Assembly: GCA_024305405.1 (NCBI GenBank)
Contig: JAKNDB010000069.1
Span: 100,183 to 164,182 of the forward strand
From: Dirofilaria immitis
Taxonomy: Eukaryota > Nematoda > Chromadorea > Rhabditida > Onchocercidae
DNA length: 64,000 nucleotides
Direction of reading: 5' to 3'
Part shown: positions 54,451 to 64,000 of the stretch, in pieces
Layout of the letters: each line of letters begins with the position of its first letter
Numbering within the stretch: position 1 is the first letter of the stretch
Notes under the pieces: generated by a model
What the model saw: only the letters and a program-made list of their open reading frames with translations
The model's database searches: none
What the model was told of the DNA's origin: nothing
Made by a program: the position numbers and the translations under genes

Positions 54451-57140
54451 AATATTCAAATATTCGGTGTTTTCATAATGTTTTTATAAATTTTTTCCGT
54501 TGCATTTTCCCAATATCTTCTTGGGAATTTGTTGAATTTCTGATACCATTTTCATTAAAGCAAGGAATATATCTCTGGCGACTGGTAAATTTTTTAAATT
54601 AATTAATAGGATTACAGATGAATTAACGTATACGTAAATCTTAATCTGGTATTATCAATAATACCATCATAATAGCATAGACATTTTCTTTTTACTACAT
54701 CGTAGGTGAAGTTTGGTGATGGAAATGGCCGATTTTTAATTTCATTCCATATTCGTTTGTCAATTCTGATGGCAATTTGGTTTTATTTTTTTCCTATCTC
54801 TCAACAACTAACGAAACATTAGAAGTTTATTAATAAGATTACCTTCAATACTACTTTTCATGATTAGCAGTTGTTGAAAGATAATTTTCATAAGGCGAAG
54901 TTAATAATATTCAGAATTAAATGTATCTTGAGAATTAATTATTTGAAGACAGTAAAATCTTGCTTTTTTAAAATTTTGCTTATTGCTTTATGTTTTTTGA
55001 TTCGGAGAAGTTTAACTTAATATATTCACTTCTTTCATTTGCAATCACAAGGTACAGAGATTATTGGTAATTTTTTCGCCGCAAAAAAAAAATACTGTAA
55101 CGCTATAAAAGCGGAAAATATTCCGCTGTTCTTATTTATGTTAAGACTAAATTTTTAATATACATAACAAATAATCTAAAATAGTAATATGGGAAGTTAA
55201 ACTTTTATTGCACTCAATTTGGTTAAATTTGCCATCGGTTTTCTGTGAAATTATTTCTTATTTGTTATAATCAAATAAATTTTATGGCGAATGGTTCAAA
55301 ACTGAATTTTTCAAAAATTTCTGTTATGAAAAGGACTGTTATAATTCAGTGGAAAATTAAGAGCGCAAATAAAATTCGAATTTTATCTTTTCTCTGAAGG
55401 TGTGAGAGGCTCTACTATTTGATTAATTATTGGGAGATTAAAAGTGAGTAAAAATCATGCTAAAAATCTAACGTAGTGTCATATGTTTTAATTCGATTAA
55501 AGTGATAATATCTTGAAAAATTTTTGGAGGAAAGGATCATTTTAATCATGCGGGAATTATCATCACCACTCTATTCCATTTTATACATGTATTTAAATTA
55601 CTTTTTATAAGCTTTCAAACCTAATCTCTGACAGAGTTAATTTTTCGCATATAGAATTTTCTATACTTCAAATAAATTTATGCCTGTCAAAAGAAGATTA
55701 ATGAAGTGGATGTGAGTAAAGGACTAATTTTTACAATATTTAATTATTATATTTGATTTTGACGCTAAGCCATAATTTCGCCAAATCTGAAGGTATCTGA
55801 GACTCTTAACGAAGATTATTAAAATAAAAGGTGAGATGAAAAATAATAAATTATCGTAGATAGCTATCGAGAATATAATTTAATAGTGATTGTGGTATAT
55901 TGAAGCCATCCATATGATATTCTTCGGAAGTTGGAAAAAATTTTCTTCCAATTGAAAGTATTTAGAAACTAAAGTTTGCTATAAAATATTTGCTGAATGA
56001 AAAAGAAAAAGATTAGATCTTAGAAGATATAAGAAACAAAGAAATGCAGTATTAATATGTTGTAATATTATGAGTTTTCTTGTAAAAATCAATTAAAAAT
56101 TGACTAATCTGGTAAAGATTAGAAACGATCTATGACAATAAAAGATTAAAATTTTTTTTCTTTTAATATTCAATGTTTATTTGAACCGAATGAATTCGTT
56201 TGATAAATTAAGAAAATCAATTTTTTAATAAAAATTTTCTGGAATTGTTAATTCACAAATGTTTATAAATTCCGCTGCTTAAAGAAATGAACTAACTCTA
56301 ACATATATAAAGTAAAATAGAGCGGTGGTGATAATTTGAATTATTCTCTTCAATTCATAAATGATTCAGAAAAAACGCTTTTGTTTGGTATTATTATGTT
56401 AATATTATTAATCGGATCATATTTTTCTGGTCGACAATGTCCATTGGTTTTAATTTGGACTGATTACAGCAATGGAACTAATAGAAAAAATCAAATATAA
56501 TAGTTATATTCTATTTTTGAATTGTTCCCGATGTTCTCCTGCTATTAGCTTCTAAATCTGAAAATTTAAAAATTCTCTCCAAAAATCGGAGTTTCATGGC
56601 TTGTCTTTGCAATAAATTATTAATAAAAGTTCTTGAAAATATTGAAACAATTTTGAATATTTGAAATTTGTAGTCAATACATATAGGATTACAATTGGTG
56701 CAAAATAACCTTTGCTTTTTCCATCAGTTTTTATTATTTTCATCATTGCCGATCTATTTCTAACTAGTATTTGAACGTTTATTCAATTGCTAATGCCAGC
56801 AATGAAATGAAGATTTTATAATCTGATGAAAAATTATTATCATCATTCTATTTTACTTCATACACATGAATTAGATTCATTTTCTCCACGCGTTCAATTG
56901 TACATCTATTGATGCAATTATAAATAATCTCAGAAAGTTTTTATTAAAAATGTTTCATTTTCTTAACGTATCGAAGGAAGTTGAGATGGATGATTTGGTT
57001 GAAATTAACAATAAATATTAAGAGAGTAAAAAATCTGGCCCATTATTATCTTTACTAATTATGATTCATTTAATTTTTGATCTTATAATTTATGAGTGTA
57101 TTTCTTTATAAAATAGCTATCATTCCAAGGAGTATTGGTA
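54451..57140. other. ~2.7 kb intergenic, nothing firm
   Basis: AT-rich. A short ATG frame at ~56950-57020 (MFHFLNVSKEVEMDDLVEI) reads like a possible first exon but has no convincing donor. No repeats or RNA genes were seen. Confidence 0.35.
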
Positions 57141-59857
57141 ATGAAGTTACAACTTATTTCGTTCCTCATTACCATTATTTATCAGAACATTGCTATTTCA
57201 AATAATACCACAGGTTACCTTTTGAAAAATTGGCCTTATTATTAATTATTTTTTCTTCAAAAAGACATGTTCTTATTTTCAATATCATCAAGTAATGATT
57301 ACAGGAATATTCTTCTTTATATTTCATGGAATTTAAGAGTTACATCTATAATTATTTTTGGCTAAATTTAGAAACACTTTGTCAAATTCTATCTATCCAA
57401 TTATTATGTGATCAAACTGTACAATACCTGGAAAACGAAGATTTGGAAAATATGCTAAAGTATGTTTCAAATTTACTTTTATAATGAATATTTTTTAGAA
57501 AACATAATTATAATGAAATTTGATAAATAAAAAAAAAAAAAAAGAAATGTCAAATATAATTTGCATTTACTTCTAGCAAATGAATTCCAGTGTGAGCGTT
57601 TTCAAGGGATGTGCCACGACTGAACTTTTTAATCGTCTTTATAAGATCGCATATATTCGACAAGGAGAATTATTTCCAAAACGTTGGGTGCTCGATCATT
57701 GGGAATCGCTTCATTCTCCAAATAAGGTATTATGCAGACATATACGTTAAATATGTAAGGATTATGAGATTTCGTTATCCCCTTATAATCCTAGTAACAA
57801 TTGAAATTTTCTGATAAAATTCCTACTATTTGGTATTTCTGGTAAAATTCCTACTAGTTATTTCGATGATAAAATTCCTATCAGTGAATAAACACCAATT
57901 TATGTATAAGCACATTCTTAATTGAGAAATGAAATTCGGATAGTGAGATTAGATTCCTACGATTTTACTAAAATCATCGAAATTATTATGTTAAGAAGTC
58001 ATATTAAGTTGAAGAAAAGTCAATCATGAAAAAATTGCACAAGCAAAGCATTATAAATTTTTGATTGTAGATTTCATGGCCAGCTTTTTTATTTTTGGGT
58101 AATATTAGTCGAAATGAATATTTGCGAAACCTATTATTCACTAAGAATCGCACAAAATGTTTGCAGTTGTGTCGGAATCGAGCAAGTAAATTCTTAAATA
58201 ATTTGTTTTTAATAAAGCTTATACTATTCAGAAATTTCGTTTGTGCTATATATTTTTAGCATAACGTAGAAAATCTTTTGATCTATTTTATTCAATTAGA
58301 AAGCAAAAAAATACTTCACTGTCGTAGCTCGTAAAATCTCCATTTCTACATATTTTCAATTGGAAGAATTTTTTCCTGCAACTTCTGTAGAACATAAAAT
58401 AGATGGTTTCATTCTTCCGCGGCCATTAATTAATCGTATTGTTTACATCCATTTACGGTAATTTTTTTATTTTTCATTTCATATTTTCACGTCGTCAATA
58501 CGGAGTGGCAGACATCATTAGATTCATCAAAAATTTATGACTTGAATTCAATATAAACATAGCAATATAGCTAGTTTTAAGAACTGGTATCTTCATACGA
58601 ATTTCAGGCTCGAAAATAGTAGTCTTTTGATAGAAGAAGTTAAATATGATCAAATCGTTCTTTACATGTGTGACTTATGGGGCGATGAAGTCAAATTCTC
58701 AAAAGTTCCATTTGAGCTGACATTTTTTTTATATTCTTTCTTTTTTTTTTATATATAGGGAAAGAAATATTCTTTCCCTTGCAACTTTTAAAGTAAAATT
58801 GCAAATATAACTATATATTAATTTGCTTGAAATTATTCGAATATATTCAGGTCGAAATAAAATAATATGAAAAAGCTATTTCAGGGACCTATCAAACTGA
58901 TACTCAATTTTTGCCTTTACCAATGATAATCCAAAAGGATTAACACATTCTGAAGTTGAATCGATCACGCAAGATTGCATAAATACAGTGGATAGTCAAA
59001 TTTGCATAGCATCTGAAACATCTTTTGATATGCCAGGGTTTAATAGCTTATGAATTAATAGATTCCTTTGATAAACTTTGGGAAGGAGAAAAATTTACTG
59101 TTTTGAATTTTCTTTCATTCTGGTTCACTCTATGATAGCACATATAATGGATTTTATGTATAGAATTTAAGAAATTGCATCATTTTCAAAGATTTTATTA
59201 ATAATTCATTATAAAGGGCAAACTATGTGTACCGTAATGAGATTGTGATATTTGGTGGAGAAAATGTTGAAGCATCTACATTTGTAGTGAAAACTGATAA
59301 CGAGGCTGAATTACAGGAACAATTTGAACAATGGAATGTATGTATCATTCTTTAATTATTTGACTATCAAATAGGCTGTGTAAAAATTTATGTTGCATTT
59401 ATAGAAAGATATCAGTATAAATTGTACATCGTTTAATTCAAGCAGAAATATTGTTTTTATAGACTGAAACAATCTCCAGTTGGTATAACTACCAGAAAAT
59501 TGCAATTCATATCACATCGACCCATTTCATAGAACCAAAGAACAGTGAAAATTTGTTCAAGTAAGTTAATTCAACGATATGCATTTGTTACATCGAACGA
59601 ATTAATCTATTCCATAATTTATGTATTTGATTATGCAACAAAAAGTACTATATGATACGCACTGTTCAGAAATTTTTCTTTGGAGATGATGAATGTAGTT
59701 TTAATTCAACAAACGTTTGTTTTACAGTGAAGTATTCAATGACGTAAAATTAACAACGCGTTACTTATCTAACAACTCAGCAAGTTCAGTACTCTCATCA
59801 TGTGACGGGTTTCAGCGTGGCTCCATCTATGCAATCATAGGTTTTAGGAATAAATGA
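57141..59857 (+). CDS. Unrecognised protein with signal-like N-terminus, 8 exons
   Basis: Model: 57141-57213 (MKLQLISFLITIIYQNIAIS, signal-peptide-like), 57372-57459, 57591-57726, 58300-58457, 58608-~58720, 58885-59037, 59217-59337, 59463-59560, 59728-59857. Phases agree except at the 3' end of exon 58608, where I see no clean donor. One five-T run (58908-58912) must gain a base to keep exon 58885 open (then FFAFTNDNPKGLTHSEVES). The segments FILPRPLINRIVYIH, YDQIVLYMCDLWGDE and VIFGGENVEASTFVVKTDNE followed by LQEQFEQWN loosely recall the first extracellular loop of nematode Patched-related proteins. The membrane segments of that family are not seen, so this is only a suggestion. An inverted, internally deleted copy lies at 63120-64000. 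Confidence 0.5.
57811..57886. repeat. ~27-bp intronic tandem repeat, three units
   Basis: g(a/g)taaaattccta recurs at ~57813, 57841 and 57868 in the intron after exon 57591-57726. Confidence 0.7.
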
Positions 59858-60070
59858 TTTAAATTTAATCCGCATATTCAGCATGTTCAACTTTATTCAT
59901 ATTAACGAACTTGCTTTCGATCAATTTAACTTAAATGGATCACTTTTATTTAAAACTATTTTGTTTAACAGTTTTCATGATGCTTTTCTGATGAGAATGA
60001 AATTGGTATGATATTAATAGTTTGATAAATGATTCTGATTTTGAATTCAACTACCGAATATAGGCAGTAG
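57903..60070 (+). repeat. Left arm of inverted duplication
   Basis: 57903-58302 and 59599-60070 match, in reverse orientation, 64000 down to 63120. The part 58303-59598 has no counterpart in the right arm. Confidence 0.85.
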
Positions 60071-60664
60071 TGTCAAAAGTATGTAGTTAACGATGCCAGA
60101 AAAATATCACCAATTATTTGTCAATGTAATTAACTGCATATGAGAATGCCAAAAGGATTAGACATTACTTTCAAAAAGCTTTTATAATCGTAAAACATAT
60201 TGCTGAATAGTCAAATAAACAATTTATTAGCAGTGGAAGGATAAGAGAGCAAATAGTTTTTCCACTGAGATTTGGATATTTGGTTATTCATTTATCTGAA
60301 AAATAATATTACGTATTTTTATTGCACAAAATTCATTGATTATTTCTCGTATTTGTATGACAAAACATTTTATAATTTCTTATTGCTTCAAAGTTTTATT
60401 ATGTTATTATGAAGGCAGCATATGCTTAAGAATTTCATTATTTAACGATATTTTCATTTTTTTTTTTGTTTTCTTTTTCACTAGTTGTATTATTTTTAAA
60501 CAGAATATATTAATCACGATGGTCCAGATTAGATCAACAATATTTAATTATAGAAATGCTTCTTCAATTTGCTTTTTCAAACCTTAACACTATTGTAACT
60601 AATTTTTTAGTAATTGACACAGCAGCTATCTTACAACAATTTAGCAAAATTGAGATGTGAAGAT

Positions 60665-60845
60665 GCTTATTAAGATGTGAAGAAGCTTATTAAAATTTTA
60701 AGATTAAAAAGAAGAAATTGACTGGTAAAACGAAATTTGGCGGTAAAACAAAATCCAAAGAGATATCTGCTAAAGTCATCAACTTGCCAAAATTGGAGTT
60801 ACCCATGCTAATAATTATTAAGAGAAATGACTCTTTCCAGATTTG
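60665..60845 (+). pseudogene. Stray copy of an SRFBP1-like exon
   Basis: The frame reads KTKSKEISAKVINLPKLELP (preceded by KKKKLTGKTKFGG). It parallels KTKSSEFEEISVQVLDLPKL in the exon at 53468-53625. The frame then runs into a stop (SFQI and stop) and none of the other three exons is repeated nearby, so this looks like a duplicated, non-functional fragment. Confidence 0.7.
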
Positions 60846-63119
60846 AAACAGAAGAATCTTTCTTAATATTCATGGATATGTTAGCAAAATGAACATTTTT
60901 AATACGTAATTCTTGACAATTTATGATTTTGTTTTTTTTTTTTCATCTTTCAATAACTAGAAAAAAGTGACAGGAGAAATTGTAAGATAATTAGTGATTA
61001 TTTTCAGTATTTTTAGTTTTTTCATAATTAACAACTGATGATATCAAGGTTATTTAAATTTTGTCAGGTGAAATGAATGAGAGTGTTGAAATGTAGTAAT
61101 GGATAAAGATTATTAATTAAAAAAATATTTCTAATCTTTAATATATTTATTACCGTCTTCAAAATATTACCATATTTTTTTGTGATTGTACTATAAGCAC
61201 TTTTTTTTTAATTTAAATATTCCAAATTTAAAAGAACATTAACAATGGTCTCCCATTTAATTTTCGTTTTTGTTCATATTGCACATATACTTTGTACTCT
61301 TTCAATTTTCGGCAGATATGAAGTATAAATAATTATTCCAATTTATTTAAAAGCAATATTCAAACGAAATTAACTAATCATCTGATTTGATCGTGGACAA
61401 GATATATTCTGAAATCAAGAGCAATTTATTTTAATCTATATCTTAAAAATTCAAAAAAAAAAGAAAAACCTGGAATTTATGTCCGTATCGAGAATATTTA
61501 AATTTTCTTTAAAAATTCAATATTGAAATTATTTATCAAACCATCATTGTTAATAGCATATTATACAGGATAGAATAATAGTTCGGATCTAAATAAATAA
61601 AACAATACAATTATTTGACTAAATAATTCATTCATACCGTATTGAAATTTATGTCATTTTGAACATTTCCCATGAAACAAATGATTTTTACGAATTAAAG
61701 CAAAAACAGAAAGCTGAAAAATAAGCAGCACTCAGAATTATTAAGACATATTCATGGCTTCTGAAAAATATTTTGAATTCGTATTTCCTGTCAAAGAGAG
61801 TGCTTTTTGTTGAATGTGTCACGAATAAATTGCGAAAGGTTTCCATGATAAAAGAAAGAAAACACGACCATCACTAAAATCGCGAATAGAAGACGAGGAT
61901 CTCACATGGAAGGGTGTATGTTGTATATGTGCATTTATTGTATGTGCAATTCAAGATGTAAGCTAAAAATTGTTTCACCTTCGTCTGTGCGCTGTAATTC
62001 CCACTCTATAACAAACATTTACAACCGTACCAGTATTCAACGCCAAACTATTATAAAGAATATACTCCATCAAGGTGGTTGAGCGTTATTTAATCTCTTT
62101 CCCTTAAGTAATCTTTCCGTCATTAGAACTGTTTTATTGAAATCATTGAATTTGGATATTGATCTTGGAATTACTGTATTCGTTGATGTATTATGAATTT
62201 ACAGTATTGTGGTTTAATCACTCAAGTTTGGGATTGGTCTTTGTAATTTGTCTTTGGAAACAATTGGAACTTAAGTGAAAATAAAGAATTGGCAACTCTG
62301 AATCTTGTTGCAACGCAGAAAAAAAATGAATTTTCACTACAGCATAATCAAGTGAATAAATTATGAGATTGATTAGTTTCTTTCCATATAATAAATGCAA
62401 ATGCAACCATTGGACTCGATTCTTTGGAATTAGTTATTGTAGTATGAAATGGAATTTGCTTTTCTGCATAGTTTTAATCGTTATTGTTAGAGATGTAAGA
62501 CTTAGAGAAGTGAGATATTGGAAGTGGACAGAAGGTTATATTTCGAGCTAAAAGTTTTAAAAGATTGGAAATACCTGAATAGTCAATCTAATGGACCTCA
62601 AGTAATATTAAGTAATATTAACTTGCATAAACTTTCCTTTTCACATTTCACCTACACTTTCCACTCAATAACAGTAAATTTACAGGTACAATTTTTTTGT
62701 CGGAAAAGAATACATTTAACGATACTCTTTCGCTTCATTCAGGTTGTTTAAGTTTTTTGTTTGATCTAAACACGAAGATCCATTTAAACATCCGTCGCAT
62801 AATAAATTCTAAATTTTTAAAGCTAATATTTTAGTTGGAATTTCATGCAAATCGTTTGTTGTAAACCCCTTAACATGAATCACCTCCAGGTTTATCCTAT
62901 CTTACATTTTTCGTTTCTTGCTTCTTTTGTATTGCAGATCTTTTTTCCATTTTTCAATATTACTTATTTTTACTAACCTTTGTAACTTATGTTTGAATTT
63001 GACCCATTTGATATTCCTATATATAACCCCTATAAGTACTTTAAAGAAATACATGATAAGTAGTTACATCGATATACAATTAATTACGTTTTTCTTCGAC
63101 TTCACGCATACAATGTTTG
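60846..63119. other. Spacer between duplication arms
   Basis: AT-rich, with no supported gene. It holds copy 2 of a dispersed repeat (61819-61960). Open frames 62218-62406, 62363-62551 and 62518-62751 overlap on both strands and show no coding evidence. Confidence 0.45.
61819..61960. repeat. Dispersed repeat, copy 2
   Basis: Same orientation as 49231-49394 (see that entry). Best-conserved block: gatctcacatggaagggtgt, ending in caagatgta. Confidence 0.6.
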
Positions 63120-64000
63120 ATTATCGTTGCGTATATTCAATATGTGAATTCAAAATTAGCAGAATTATTTGATCAAAACATTAATGTCATACTAACTTTA
63201 TTCTTATCAGAAAGCATCATGCAAAATTGGGAAACAAAATAGTTTTAAGTGATTCATTCAAGTTAAATTGATTCGAAAACAACATTAGTTAATATAATTA
63301 AAGTCACATGAATATAAGCATTAAATTTATAGTTCATTTGCAAAACCTATGATTGCATAAATGGAGTCACGCTGAAACCCATCACGTGAGTGAACTTGCT
63401 GCGTTGTTAAATAAATAACGCGTTGTTAATTTTACGTCATTGAATATTTCACTGTAAAACAAACAGTTTCATCAATCAAAGCTACGAACATTCATCATCG
63501 CTAAAAAAATTTCTGAACAGTGCGTATTCTGTATCACATAGTGTTTTTGTTGCATAATCAAATACATAAATTATGAAATCGATTAATTCGTTTTTTTTTT
63601 TTCTAATTGAATAAAAAGGAAGAAAAATTAACAGTAAGTAGGTCAAAAGATTTTCTACCATTGTGCTGAAAATATATAATAGAAGCGAAATTTCTGAATA
63701 ATATAAACTTTATTAAAAATAAATTAATTAAAAATTTATCTGCTCAATTCTGACATAACTGCTAACATTTTGTGCGATTCTTAGTGAGCAATAATTTTCG
63801 CAAATATTTATTTCGACTAATATCATTCAAACAGTAAACAGCTGGCTATAACGTCTGCAACAAAAATTTACATTGCTTTGCTTAAACAACTTTTTGAATA
63901 ATCGATTTTTCCTCAACTAAAAAAAACCTTTCTAAAACAACAGGAATTAGATTTCTTTGTCACCGAATTTTACTACTCCATTAAGAATGTGCTTATATAT
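63120..64000 (-). pseudogene. Inverted, internally deleted gene copy (right arm)
   Basis: Read on the minus strand from the window edge, it follows 57903-58302, then jumps to 59599 and follows to ~60070. The join falls just at the acceptor of exon 58300, so exons 58300-59560 are absent. The last exon is recognisable (GTGAAATATTCAATGACGTA versus GTGAAGTATTCAATGACGTA) but carries a deletion before CATCACGTGA-type sequence. The copy continues beyond the window. Confidence 0.8.

Noticed and set aside
57591..58457. Likeness of the unknown gene to phosphorylase kinase regulatory subunits
   Set aside because: Only a few spaced residues agree and the expected glucoamylase-like core is absent.
1..64000. 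Wolbachia-type or viral insertions
   Set aside because: I found no intronless prokaryotic-style gene, no viral polymerase or capsid motif, and no abrupt shift in composition.

Overview
The window looks like nematode nuclear DNA. It is very AT-rich, its genes are built from many small exons with GT-AG introns, TTTCAG-type acceptors sit 10-20 bases upstream of start codons (as expected for spliced-leader trans-splicing), and there is a small Gly-X-Y collagen. A spirurid or filarial nematode is my best guess, by inference only. I see no bacterial, organellar or CRISPR-like DNA.

Left half (1-36 kb): three genes lie on the minus strand. From left to right they are a full-length POT1-like telomere end-binding protein (962-8331), a TMEM39 homologue (9200-13763) and a 35-exon DIP2 gene (16836-36025). 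I traced the splice phases of all three to the stop codon. A 337-residue open exon inside the long eighth DIP2 intron (28051-29062) has the right donor phase to be an alternative first exon. It would replace the DMAP1-binding domain.

Middle (36-51.7 kb): about 15 kb of AT-rich DNA without a gene I can support. It carries a degenerate ~150-bp tandem array, a 35-bp minisatellite with a perfect 16-bp hairpin beside it, and several foldback or dispersed repeats.

Right (51.7-64 kb): a 96-residue signal-peptide mini-collagen on the minus strand; the C-terminal part of a probable SRFBP1/BUD22-family gene on the plus strand, with a stray copy of one exon 7 kb away; an unrecognised gene with a signal-like N-terminus on the plus strand (57141-59857), possibly related to a Patched-related extracellular loop; and an inverted, internally deleted copy of the second half of that gene running off the right end.

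A caution covers the whole window. At least twelve coding frames break by one base. Nearly all breaks lie in short mononucleotide runs, and nearly all look like one base too few. Restoring a base recovers both the conserved protein and the splice phase. This looks like homopolymer under-calling in the assembly rather than gene decay, so automated ORF calls here will be fragmented.
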